DNA of 64,000 nucleotides from Catellatospora sp. KI3 (lineage in GTDB: Bacteria > Actinomycetota > Actinomycetes > Mycobacteriales > Micromonosporaceae). The stretch is taken from assembly GCF_029948125.1 (NCBI RefSeq), contig NZ_JASAMB010000006.1:62001-126000 (forward strand), written 5' to 3'. Positions within the stretch are counted from its first letter, which is position 1. Every line of letters starts with the position of its first letter. A model generated the notes under the pieces. It saw only the letters and a list, made by a program, of their open reading frames with translations, had not been told where the DNA came from and made no database searches. Both the position numbers and the translations under genes were made by a program. Of the stretch, positions 1-7,847 are shown piece after piece.

Positions 1-69
1 TTCCCGGCCCTGTTCATCGTGGTGATCGGGCCGGGGGTGCTGAACGTGATGGCGGCGTTCAGCCGCTGA
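1..69 (+). CDS. C-terminal end of a TadC-like type II secretion F-domain protein (partial)
   Basis: Only the last 22 codons are inside the window, reading FPALFIVVIGPGVLNVMAAF then Ser-Arg and a TGA stop. The FPALFIVVIGP segment resembles the last transmembrane helix of TadC/GspF-type platform proteins of the Flp/Tad pilus secretion system, which often end in a FPALFVVILGP-like sequence. The rest of the gene lies to the left, so the call rests on this short match alone. It runs convergently toward the downstream regulator gene, with only one base between the stop codons. Confidence 0.45.
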   Translation, partial: FPALFIVVIGPGVLNVMAAFSR

Positions 70-70
70 C

Positions 71-667
71 TCAGCGCCGGGTGGCGGCCAGGGCCTGCTC
101 GCGGCTGTGCACGCCGAGCTTGTCGTACAGGCGGCTGACATAGGTGCGGACCGTCGACTCGGCCAGCCGCATGCGCAGCGCGATCGCGGCCAGGCTGCCC
201 CCGGCGTGCAGCTCCCGCAGGATCTCCTCCTCGCGGGGGCTGAGCTGCTGGGTCGAGCTGCGGCGCCGGGCCAGCACGGCGGCCAGGTCCGGGGCGGTGA
301 ACGAGGCCGGGGCGACGGCGGCGTGGCGTACGGCGGCCATCAGCAGCTCGACCGGCCCGGTGCGCGGCAGGTACGCCGACAGCCCCGCCTGCAGCGAGCG
401 CAGCAGCAGGCTGTCCTCGGCCGGGCCGGTGAGCACCACGCCGAGCCGGGGCCGCTCCTCCCGCAGCTCGGCGGCGAGCGGCAGCGCGCCGGGGACCGCC
501 GCGTCGACGGTGACCACGTCCGGCTCGTACCCCCGGACCAGCTCGCGCAGCCTGACTTCGCCGGAGGCCTGGCCGACCAGTTCGATGCCGGGGTCGGCGG
601 CGCAGGCGGCCGCGTATCCGAACTGGACCATGGTCACCGGGTCCACCGTCACCAGCTTGATCGACAT
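71..667 (-). CDS. LuxR/NarL-family response regulator with atypical receiver domain
   Basis: A 198-residue protein with an N-terminal receiver-like domain (about residues 3-120) and a C-terminal LuxR helix-turn-helix (about 138-196, LSPREEEILRELHAGGSLAA then STVRTYVSRLYDKLGV). The likely phosphoacceptor is Asp55 in VVTVDAAVPG and the conserved Thr is T80. The usual acidic pair near the N-terminus is reduced to one Asp (D9), and the switch lysine is Arg102 (YLPRTG). It may therefore be phosphorylated poorly or work without phosphorylation. A good Shine-Dalgarno GAGGAG precedes the ATG. No partner kinase is adjacent. DNA targets cannot be inferred. Confidence 0.85.
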   Translation of the reverse strand: MSIKLVTVDPVTMVQFGYAAACAADPGIELVGQASGEVRLRELVRGYEPDVVTVDAAVPGALPLAAELREERPRLGVVLTGPAEDSLLLRSLQAGLSAYLPRTGPVELLMAAVRHAAVAPASFTAPDLAAVLARRRSSTQQLSPREEEILRELHAGGSLAAIALRMRLAESTVRTYVSRLYDKLGVHSREQALAATRR

Positions 668-796
668 CGCCCGCTCCTCGACGCTGAGTTACCTCTTCCT
701 ACGTAGCGTCCGACTGCGGTCCGGTGTCACTGCCGCGACAGGCGGGCCACCCCCTCAGGTGACGAACCGGTCCGTTCGTCGCCCGGCGGCGGCCGA

Positions 797-3700
797 TCAG
801 ATCAGGCGCAGCTGCTGGTCACGGGGTCGGCGCGGGCCCTGCTCGTTGAGCTGCTCGAGCAGCCCGGGGTCGATCGACTGCAGGAACGGGGTCGGCCGGC
901 AGTCGCGCTCGCTGCCGAACCGGGCCCGGCGCGCGGAGTGGCTGACGTACAGCCGGCGCTGCGCGCGGGTCAGGCCGACGAAGAACAGCCGCCGCTCCTC
1001 GGCGACGTCGGCCTCGGTCGGGGTGCTGCCGGGCATCCGCAGCGGCAGCAGGCCGTCCTCGCAGCCGGCCAGGAACACCACCGGGAACTCCAGCCCCTTG
1101 GCCGCGTGCAGGGTCAGCAGCGTCACCGCCTCGGCCCGCGGGTCGAGCGCGTCGACCTCGGCCCCGGTGGTCACGTCGGCCAGGAACCGGCCCAGGTCCG
1201 CGCCGCACCGCTGGGCCAGCGGCATGAGCAGGTCGACGGCCGACCACACCTCGTCCGGCTCGGGCGTGGCCCGGCCGAGCGCCGGGCGCTCGATGAGCAC
1301 CTTGGCGGTCAGCGTCAGCCGCGCCGCGACCGAGCCGTTCAGGCCGGTGGCCAGGCGCATCTCGGCGACCAGGGCGTTGACCCCGGCGCGGTCGCGCAGC
1401 CGGTCGTGCGAGCGCTTCTGCACCGGCACCCCGGCCCGCGACAGCACGTCGACGATCACGGCGGCCTGCGCGTCGGTGCGGTACAGCACCGCGATGTCGT
1501 TGAACGACACCGTCGCCCCGGTCATGCCCCGGGTGTCGGCCCGGGTCCGGTGCGACACCCCGCCGACCAGCTCGTCGACCTTGCGCGCGATGAACCCGGC
1601 CTCGTCGGCGGGGCTGTCGGCGGCGTACCGGCCGATGAGCGGGGCGTCCGGGTCGACCCGGGCCGGGTCCAGCCGGCGGCCCGGCACCAGCGACGTCGGC
1701 GCGATGGCCTGCACCGCCGCCGCCAGGATCGGCGCGGCCGAGCGGTAGTTGCGGGTCAGCCGCACCACCCGCGCGTCCACGAAGTCCCGGGAGAAGTCCA
1801 TGAAGAACGAGACGTCGGCGCCCCGGAACGAGTAGATCGCCTGGTCGGGGTCGCCGATCGCGCACAGGTTGCCGTCGCTGGGCACCAGCAGCCGCAGCAG
1901 CGCGTACTGGTCCGGGTCGACGTCCTGGTACTCGTCCACGAAGACCCACGGCCAGCGCGCGCGCAGCTTGTCGACCAGCGACGGCTGCGCCCGCAGCAGT
2001 GCGACGAGTCGCGGCACCAGCTCGTCCAGCAGGATCCCGTCGGGGCAGCCGGGCTCGTCGACCACCATCAGGTTCGGCTCCTGCTCACGCAGGACCGCCA
2101 GGGCCAGCGCGTGGAACGTCGACACGGTGACGTCGTCGGCGACCGGGCCGAGCAGCCCGGCGAGCCGGTGGCGCAGCTCGTCGGCGGCCCGGCGGGTGAA
2201 CGTGATCGCCAGGCACTCCTCCGGGTACACGTTCATCTCGGCGCACAGGTACGCCAGGCGGTGCGTCAGCGTGCGGGTCTTGCCGGTGCCCGGACCGGCC
2301 ACGATCAGCAGCGGGCCGCCCGGGGCGGAGGCGGCGACGCGCTGCATCGCGTCGAGTCGGTCCAGCAGCCCGGTGCCGACCTCCTCCATCCCGGCCAGCA
2401 TCGGCTCGAACGGCTCGTGCGGCGACGGCTCCGGCGGCAGCGGCGGCGCGCTGACCGGGCGGCGCGGCGTGGTCCGCCGCACCACCGGCTTGGCCGGGGC
2501 GGCCGCCTTCGGCTTGCGCGGCGCGGGCACCGCGGCGACGGGCAGGTCGAACAGGGTGTCCGGGGCGGCGCTGAGTGGGCGCAGCTCGTCGGGCTCGAAC
2601 AGGCGGATCACGCCGTACTCCCCGTCGTAGCCGGGGACGCGGTGCACGGCACCGGCGCGCAGGCGGCGCACCGACTCGCCGAGCAGCTCGCCCCCGACCG
2701 CCGCGACCTCGTCCAGCGGCACCTCGGTGAGGATCGACAGCTCCGGGCCCAGGGCCGCGACCAGGGCATTCACCCTGCCCTCGACGGTACGGGTCTTCGG
2801 GCCGACGCCCTCGATCTCGCCCACGAGCTCGGGCAGCTGCACCAGGTGCGTCACCGGCTTGGCGTTGGCGGGGGCGACCCCCTCCGCCCGGTCGGCCAGC
2901 GCCTCGACCCGGGCCAGCACGCCGATGGTCAGCGGCCGCGAGCACACCGGGCAGAGGCCGCCGGTCTCGCGCGACTGCGCGGGCGTCCAGTTGACGCCGC
3001 AGTCGCGGTGCCCGTCCCCGTGGTACTTGCCCTCTTCCGGGAAGAACTCGATGGTTCCGGCCATGCCCGGGCCCCCGGCCAGGGCGTTCTTGACCGCGTA
3101 GTAGTCCAGCGCGCAGTCGAAGCGGGTCGCCTCGCGGGCCAGGGCCTGCGGCGAGTGGGCGTCGGAATTGGACACCAGCGTGTAGGCGTCCAGGCTGGAC
3201 ACCCGGTGGTTCATCGCCGGGTCGCTGGACAGGCCGGTCTCCACCGCCGTGATGTGCCCGGCCAGGTCGGCGTAGCAGTCGGCGATGGCGTCGAAGCCCG
3301 ATTTAGAACCCAGTGCGGAGAACCAGGGCGTCCAGATGTGCGCGGGCACCAGGTACGCGTCCGGGCTGGCCTCAAGTGTGATCTCCAGCAGGTCGCGGGA
3401 GTCCAGGCCGAGGATCGGCCGACCGTCGCTGGCCAGATTGCCCACCCGGCCCAGGCGCTCGCGGAACCGCTGCGCGGCGTCCAGATCGGGCAGGTAGATG
3501 AGGTGATGCACCTTTCGGGTGCGGTCGCCCCGCTTGTAGATCGTGGAGATCTCGACGCTCAGCATGAACCGGGCCGGTTCCCCTGATGCCAGGCGCGGCG
3601 GCAGCTTCTGCGCCACGTCCCGCTCGGTCTCGGCGTTCAGCCGGTAGAGCCCCGGCTCCGCCTCGCGCAGATGGGTGCGCAGATGCTCGAACCAGGCCGG

Positions 3701-3877
3701 GTGGGTGACGTCACCGGTGCCCAGCAGCGCGATGCCCTTGCGCCGCGCCCACCAGGCGAGCACGGGCAGCTCAAGGTCCTTGCTGCACGCACGCGAGTAC
3801 CGCGAGTGGATATGCAGATCAGCAGTCCAGACGGGGGGCACACGGAATCCTGACACGCCCGCTGCCCCCGTCCCCAC
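797..3877 (-). CDS. Endonuclease Q-like PHP nuclease fused to a UvrD/PcrA superfamily 1 DNA helicase
   Basis: A 1026-residue two-part enzyme. Residues about 18-300 form a PHP phosphoesterase domain starting DLHIHSRYS, followed by a Cys-rich segment (CGVNW and CPVC) as in the Endonuclease Q family, which cuts 5' of deaminated bases. Residues about 505-1010 are a UvrD-type helicase: Walker A GPGTGKT near residue 528, DEYQD, GDPDQAIYSFRGAD, RNYRS, LTLHAAKGLEFPVVFLAGCE and LTRAQRRLYVSHS. The role is probably DNA repair with incision coupled to unwinding. The GTG at 3877 is the longest start. Internal GTGs before the PHP motif are possible, so the first 10-15 residues are uncertain. Confidence 0.85.
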   Translation of the reverse strand: MGTGAAGVSGFRVPPVWTADLHIHSRYSRACSKDLELPVLAWWARRKGIALLGTGDVTHPAWFEHLRTHLREAEPGLYRLNAETERDVAQKLPPRLASGEPARFMLSVEISTIYKRGDRTRKVHHLIYLPDLDAAQRFRERLGRVGNLASDGRPILGLDSRDLLEITLEASPDAYLVPAHIWTPWFSALGSKSGFDAIADCYADLAGHITAVETGLSSDPAMNHRVSSLDAYTLVSNSDAHSPQALAREATRFDCALDYYAVKNALAGGPGMAGTIEFFPEEGKYHGDGHRDCGVNWTPAQSRETGGLCPVCSRPLTIGVLARVEALADRAEGVAPANAKPVTHLVQLPELVGEIEGVGPKTRTVEGRVNALVAALGPELSILTEVPLDEVAAVGGELLGESVRRLRAGAVHRVPGYDGEYGVIRLFEPDELRPLSAAPDTLFDLPVAAVPAPRKPKAAAPAKPVVRRTTPRRPVSAPPLPPEPSPHEPFEPMLAGMEEVGTGLLDRLDAMQRVAASAPGGPLLIVAGPGTGKTRTLTHRLAYLCAEMNVYPEECLAITFTRRAADELRHRLAGLLGPVADDVTVSTFHALALAVLREQEPNLMVVDEPGCPDGILLDELVPRLVALLRAQPSLVDKLRARWPWVFVDEYQDVDPDQYALLRLLVPSDGNLCAIGDPDQAIYSFRGADVSFFMDFSRDFVDARVVRLTRNYRSAAPILAAAVQAIAPTSLVPGRRLDPARVDPDAPLIGRYAADSPADEAGFIARKVDELVGGVSHRTRADTRGMTGATVSFNDIAVLYRTDAQAAVIVDVLSRAGVPVQKRSHDRLRDRAGVNALVAEMRLATGLNGSVAARLTLTAKVLIERPALGRATPEPDEVWSAVDLLMPLAQRCGADLGRFLADVTTGAEVDALDPRAEAVTLLTLHAAKGLEFPVVFLAGCEDGLLPLRMPGSTPTEADVAEERRLFFVGLTRAQRRLYVSHSARRARFGSERDCRPTPFLQSIDPGLLEQLNEQGPRRPRDQQLRLI

Positions 3878-3921
3878 CCGCCACGCACATCCGTGACAGT
3901 TCTAACGGAAATCCCTGACAT

Positions 3922-5265
3922 TTACGGGGCGCGCAACTCCACCAGGGTCACGTCCGGCGGGGCGCCGACCCGGACGGGCGGTCCCCAGTAGCCGGCGCCG
4001 TTGGTGACGTACACCTTGGTGCCGTCGACGTCGCCGAGCCCTGAGATCACCGGCTGCTGCAGGGCCGCGATCAGGTTGAACGGCACCAGCTGGCCACCGT
4101 GAGTGTGGCCGGACAGCTGCAGGTCGACGCCGTGCTTCGCCGCCTCGTGGGCCTGGACGGGCTGGTGGGCCAGCAGCACCACCGGGCGGCTCAGGTCGCG
4201 GCCGTCCAGCGTACGGGCGAAATCAGGCCCCTTGCCCGGTCCCTCGCTCACGCCCGTCACGTCGTTGACCCCGGCCAGGTCCAGCCCGTGGATGGCCAGG
4301 CGCTCGTTGCGCAGCGCCCGCAGCCCCAGCCGCTCCACCTCGGCTACCCATTCCTCCGCGCCGGAGAAGTACTCGTGGTTGCCCGTGACGAAGTAGGCGC
4401 CGTTGCGCGAGCGCAGGTCACGCAGGGGCGCGGCCTCGTCGGCCAGCTCGGCGACGCTGCCGTCGACCAGGTCGCCGACGATCGCGACGATGTCGGCGTC
4501 CAGGCCGTTGAGCGCGTTCACGATGCGGCGGGTGTGGTCGATCCCGGTCAGCGGGCCGAGGTGGATGTCGCTGGCCAGCGCGATCCGGTAGCCGTCCATG
4601 CTGCGCGGCAGCTTCGCCAGCGGGATCTGGACCCGCTTGACGACCGGCCCGGACAGGGCGGTCCTCGCACCGTACGCGGTGATCCCGGTCGCGGTGAGCC
4701 CGGCGAAGATCGCCGCCCCCCGGGCCAGGAACAACCGCCTGCTCTCCGCGTCCCGCTCCGCCGACGCGTCCCGCTGGGGCCCTGGTTGGGGTTCGGGTTC
4801 AGGTTCGGGTGAGCTTGATCGTTCAAGTTGCCCCGCAATCGGGGGAATGACGGGCTCGGTTTCGCCCGATTGCCCGGCAACTTCGCTGATCTTGGGGAGT
4901 CCGACGGACTCCGCGACCAGGGTGGGCTGGGCGGGGGCGGGGGCGAAGGCGGCCCGGCGGCGGAGGGCGCGGTTGGCCAGGGCGCGGGGCAGCTCCAGCA
5001 CCAGCAGGATCAGCAGCAGGTAGAACATGACCGCCAGCCACAGGTACCCGGCCAGCGGAATGATCGTGCTCGTCTTGGCGCCGATCGCGCGGGGCAGGAT
5101 GAACGCGCCGAGCAGCAGCGCCACCAGCGCGAACATGATGGCGTTGCCGATCTTGCGGGCCCGGCCGGGCCGGGTGGTGTCGCGGACCATCCGCTTCCAC
5201 AGGTACCAGTGGATCGGTCCGACGACGAGCAGCACGATGCTGAAGAAGACCAGCGCCTGGAGCAC
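3922..5265 (-). CDS. Membrane-anchored metallophosphoesterase (YkuE-like)
   Basis: A 447-residue protein with three N-terminal membrane segments (about 1-22, 42-62, 70-95), a variable linker, a second hydrophobic stretch (RRLFLARGAAIFAGLTATG) and a calcineurin-like phosphoesterase domain. Metal-site motifs are ASDIHLGPL, GDLVDG, GNHEY, AHQP and SGHTHGGQL. The substrate is unknown; YkuE-type members act outside the cytoplasmic membrane. I chose GTG 5265 because GAAGGA lies 5 nt upstream and it leaves 22 nt after moaD; the longer ATG at 5328 would overlap moaD. The linker (about residues 125-150) is encoded by a palindromic DNA element also found near 34950. Confidence 0.85.
   Translation of the reverse strand: MLQALVFFSIVLLVVGPIHWYLWKRMVRDTTRPGRARKIGNAIMFALVALLLGAFILPRAIGAKTSTIIPLAGYLWLAVMFYLLLILLVLELPRALANRALRRRAAFAPAPAQPTLVAESVGLPKISEVAGQSGETEPVIPPIAGQLERSSSPEPEPEPQPGPQRDASAERDAESRRLFLARGAAIFAGLTATGITAYGARTALSGPVVKRVQIPLAKLPRSMDGYRIALASDIHLGPLTGIDHTRRIVNALNGLDADIVAIVGDLVDGSVAELADEAAPLRDLRSRNGAYFVTGNHEYFSGAEEWVAEVERLGLRALRNERLAIHGLDLAGVNDVTGVSEGPGKGPDFARTLDGRDLSRPVVLLAHQPVQAHEAAKHGVDLQLSGHTHGGQLVPFNLIAALQQPVISGLGDVDGTKVYVTNGAGYWGPPVRVGAPPDVTLVELRAP
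4817..4891. repeat. Palindromic element, family B copy 1, inside a coding sequence
   Basis: Two inverted arms of about 29 bp flank a 15-20 bp centre. The right arm carries GCCCGATTGCCCGGCAACTT and the left arm carries AAGTTGCCCCGCAATCGGGG, with two core mismatches. The same core makes up the intergenic palindrome at 34922-34980. Here it is in frame within the metallophosphoesterase gene and encodes its linker (VAGQSGE, then PPIAGQLER). It looks like insertion of a mobile palindrome into a tolerant linker. Confidence 0.7.
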
Positions 5266-5287
5266 GGCAGTCCTTCGGGTTCGGGGG

Positions 5288-5530
5288 TCAGCCGCCGGCG
5301 AACGGCGGAAGGACGTCCACTGTCGCACCGGCGGGGATCGGCGCGTGACGGTCGTGCCACGCTAGCCCGTCAACCAGGAAGCTGGCTGAAAGCAGCACCC
5401 GGGCGAGACCGTCGCCACGGTCCGCCCCCAGCTCCTTGATCAGCTGCCCCAGGTCCAGCCCGGCCGGGTACGACCCCTCGGGAACCCCGGCCGCCGCCCG
5501 GGCTCCGGCGAAGAAGCGCACAGTGATCAC
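5288..5530 (-). CDS. moaD: MoaD/ThiS-family sulfur carrier, molybdopterin synthase small subunit
   Basis: An 80-residue ubiquitin-fold protein starting MITVRFFAGARAAAG and ending PPFAGG. The C-terminal Gly-Gly is the tail that is adenylated and thiocarboxylated to deliver sulfur to precursor Z in molybdenum cofactor synthesis. The GTG start is preceded by GGAGGA, which lies inside the last codons of moaA, so the two genes should be translationally coupled. The sulfur-carrier fold is shared with ThiS; position directly after moaA favours MoaD. The large subunit MoaE is not in the window. Confidence 0.9.
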   Translation of the reverse strand: MITVRFFAGARAAAGVPEGSYPAGLDLGQLIKELGADRGDGLARVLLSASFLVDGLAWHDRHAPIPAGATVDVLPPFAGG

Positions 5531-5531
5531 G

Positions 5532-6536
5532 TCATCCTCCGATGGCGGACATGGGTCGGGTGGGCTGCAGGAAGTCCGGGTTGTCGATGCCGTGGCCGGG
5601 CAGCTTGCCCCACATCGCCTCGCGCCAGCGCTGCGCGATCTCCTCGTCCCCGGCCCCGCCGCGCAGCAGACCCCGCAGGTCGGTCTCGCCGCGCGCGAAC
5701 AGGCAGTTGCGCACCTGCCCGTCGGCGGTCAGCCGGGTCCGGTCGCAGTCGCCGCAGAACGGCCTGGTCACCGAGGCGATCACGCCGACCTTCGCCGGTC
5801 CGCCGCCGACCAGCCAGGTCTCGGCGGGGGCGCCCGCGCGCTCGGCCGGGTCGGGCGACAGCTCGAACTCGGCGTGCAGCGCGGCCAGGATCTCCTCGGC
5901 GGTGACCATGTCGGTCCGGCTCCAGCCGTGCTGGGCGTCCAGCGGCATCTGCTCGATGAAGCGCAGCTCGTACCCGTGCTTCAGGGCGAAGCGCAGCAGC
6001 GCCGGGGCCTCGTCGTCGTTGACGCCCCGCAGCAGCACCGTGTTCAGCTTGACCGGGGTCAGCCCCGCCTGCGCCGCGGCGGCGAGCCCCGCGACGACGT
6101 CGTCGAGGCGGCGGCGGTGTGCGATGGTCGCGAAGCGGTCGGGGTCGAGGGTGTCCAGCGAGACGTTGACCCGGTCGAGCCCGGCCTCGCGCAGGGGCGC
6201 GGCCAGGCGGTGCAGGCCGATCGCGTTGGTGGTCACCGACAGCTTCGGCCGGGGGCGCAGCGCGGCCGCCCCGGCGACGATGCCGACCAGGCCGGGGCGC
6301 AGCAGCGGCTCACCGCCGGTGAAGCGCACCTCGGTGACGCCGAGCCGGGTCACCGCGATCTCGACCAGGCGTAGCACCTCGTCGTCGGTGAGCACGTCGG
6401 CGTTGGGCAGCCAGGGCAGCCCTTCCGGTGGCATACAGTACGAACAGCGCAGATTGCACCGATCGGTCAGGGACACCCGCAGATCGACGGCACGCCGCCC
6501 GAAGCGGTCGACGAGCGCGGATCGTGTGGAGGTCAC
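5532..6536 (-). CDS. moaA: GTP 3',8-cyclase MoaA (radical SAM, molybdenum cofactor step 1)
   Basis: A 334-residue radical SAM enzyme that converts GTP to 3',8-cyclo-dihydro-GTP. The SAM-cluster motif is CNLRCSYC (Cys27, 31, 34) and the C-terminal cluster motif is CGDCDRTRLTADGQVRNCLF. It ends in Gly-Gly, the MoaA tail needed for activity. GTG 6536 is chosen over GTG 6542 because a TAACGT box ends 7 nt before it, as in leaderless mRNAs. The next gene is moaD; other moa genes are absent, while a MobA-like gene lies 2.4 kb away. Confidence 0.93.
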   Translation of the reverse strand: MTSTRSALVDRFGRRAVDLRVSLTDRCNLRCSYCMPPEGLPWLPNADVLTDDEVLRLVEIAVTRLGVTEVRFTGGEPLLRPGLVGIVAGAAALRPRPKLSVTTNAIGLHRLAAPLREAGLDRVNVSLDTLDPDRFATIAHRRRLDDVVAGLAAAAQAGLTPVKLNTVLLRGVNDDEAPALLRFALKHGYELRFIEQMPLDAQHGWSRTDMVTAEEILAALHAEFELSPDPAERAGAPAETWLVGGGPAKVGVIASVTRPFCGDCDRTRLTADGQVRNCLFARGETDLRGLLRGGAGDEEIAQRWREAMWGKLPGHGIDNPDFLQPTRPMSAIGG

Positions 6537-6543
6537 GTTCACG

Positions 6544-6549
6544 ACGTTA
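6544..6549 (-). promoter_or_regulatory. Candidate -10 box for leaderless moaA
   Basis: TAACGT on the minus strand ends 7 nt before GTG 6536. This spacing would place the transcription start at the start codon. No convincing -35 box is seen. Confidence 0.4.
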
Positions 6550-6609
6550 GCGCGCGTAACCGGAATGCGTGCGCACGGTCTACCTGGCAGGACGCCCGGT
6601 CGCCTCCAA

Positions 6610-6670
6610 GATCGCTATTTCCGGTCGAAAGCTGCAGCCGGGCGGCAGGTCCGGACCGGAAACAGCGATC
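6610..6670. repeat. Inverted repeat (family E) upstream of moaA
   Basis: Arms of 17 bp, GATCGCTATTTCCGGTC and GACCGGAAACAGCGATC, match except for one base pair and flank a 27-bp centre. It lies between the end of the fructosamine kinase-like gene (stop at 6740) and the moaA promoter. It could terminate the upstream gene or be another member of the palindromes found across the window. Confidence 0.6.
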
Positions 6671-6739
6671 AACTCGCTCCCGGGGGACGGGAACGTGAGG
6701 AGGCGGGCGACCGGTGCGGGTCGGCGGGCGGGATGGGTG

Positions 6740-7633
6740 TCAGGCGGTCAGGCCGAGGCAGGCGGTGGTCGTTTCGCGTACGCCCGGGGCGAAGGCGGCG
6801 CCGAACAGGGCCGTGTGCAGCAGGTACATCGACAGCTGGTGCAGCGGGACGCGCTCGCGCCAGCCCTCGGCCAGCGGCGAGACCTCCGCGTACGCGGCGA
6901 GGATGCGGTCCAGGTGCGGCGCCCCGCCCCACAGCCCCAGGTAGGCCAGGTCCGTCTCGCGGTGGCCGCCGTGCGCGGCCGGGTCGACCAGCCAGCAGCG
7001 GCCGTCGGCGTCCCACAGCAGGTTGCCGGTCCACAGGTCGCCGTGGATGCGCGCGGGCGGCTCGTCCGCGCCGATCCGGTCCAAGCCCGCCAGCACCCGC
7101 TCCACCCGGGCGGTGTCGGCGGCCTCCAGCGCCCCCCGGTCCACCGACAGCTTCAGGTACGCCGCCAGCCGCCGCCGGCCGTACCACTCGTGCCAGGCGC
7201 CCTCGACCTGCGTGTTGTCCATCGGCGCCGACCCGTGGAAGCCTGGCCACGGCGCCCCGAACGCCGGTGCCCCGGCCCGGTGCAGCGCCGCGAGCCCGCG
7301 CCCGAACTCCTCCGCACCGCGCGCGGTCGGCGAACCGTGCTCGACCCACGCCATGCCCAGCAGCTCCGGCGTCTCCACCAGCACCTCCGGCACCGGCACC
7401 GCCTCCGGCTCGGCGAGCCAGCGCAGCCCGTGCGCCTCGGCGGCGAAGAACCCGTCCGGGGCCGCGCCGGTGTTCTCCGGCCACGACTTGGCGAAGACCG
7501 ATTCGCCGTCGTCGAAGGTCAGCCGACTGGTGTGGCAGATCGAGCCGCCGTCCACCGGCGTCTCCCGGATGCGCTGATGGTGCAGGAACGTCGGCAGCAG
7601 ATGCGGGTGGGCCCGCAGGTAGGCCAGATCCAT
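6740..7633 (-). CDS. Fructosamine kinase / ketosamine-3-kinase family protein
   Basis: A 297-residue protein of the aminoglycoside phosphotransferase-like kinase fold. The catalytic loop is IHGDLWTGNLLWD and the metal-binding segment is LVDPAAHGGHRETDLAYLGLWGG, both typical of fructosamine-3-kinases, which phosphorylate sugar-amine adducts so that they decompose and free the amine. The nucleotide-binding part includes VFAKSW. The substrate in this organism is unknown. The ATG has no clear Shine-Dalgarno; GACAAT lies 7 nt upstream, a possible leaderless start. It appears to be a single-gene unit bounded by palindromes on both sides. Confidence 0.87.
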   Translation of the reverse strand: MDLAYLRAHPHLLPTFLHHQRIRETPVDGGSICHTSRLTFDDGESVFAKSWPENTGAAPDGFFAAEAHGLRWLAEPEAVPVPEVLVETPELLGMAWVEHGSPTARGAEEFGRGLAALHRAGAPAFGAPWPGFHGSAPMDNTQVEGAWHEWYGRRRLAAYLKLSVDRGALEAADTARVERVLAGLDRIGADEPPARIHGDLWTGNLLWDADGRCWLVDPAAHGGHRETDLAYLGLWGGAPHLDRILAAYAEVSPLAEGWRERVPLHQLSMYLLHTALFGAAFAPGVRETTTACLGLTA

Positions 7634-7790
7634 GGCACCGATTGTCCGGCCCGCGCAGACCGGCCCACCGACTGGCCCTCGTTGCGGCGCCGACCGGCAT
7701 CACCTGGCCCGTGACCGCGCCGTTCGCGCCTGAGCCATCCGGCTTGCCCGCGCATCCGGCTTACCCGCGCCGGTGGGGCGGGAGTTCGGC

Positions 7791-7847
7791 TGCGATAAGA
7801 AGGGGCCCTTCTGCTACGGAATGCGATAAGAAGGGTCCCTTCCTTAC
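7791..7847. repeat. Double-hairpin palindromic element, family C copy 1 (likely terminator)
   Basis: Two consecutive dyads centred on GGGGCCC and GGGTCCC, each flanked by GCGATAAGAAGG and CCTTC. The reverse complement of 46271-46325 gives the same arrangement (CGATAAGAAGG, dyad, AATGCGATAAGAAGGG, dyad, CCTTCCTT) with few differences. This copy lies at the 3' end of the DUF4192 gene and supplies its TAA stop codon (7844-7846), which fits a terminator role. Confidence 0.75.

Noticed and set aside
938-3586. Open frame of 882 codons on the plus strand
   Set aside because: Antisense to the Endonuclease Q-UvrD gene; composition is that of a reversed high-GC gene.
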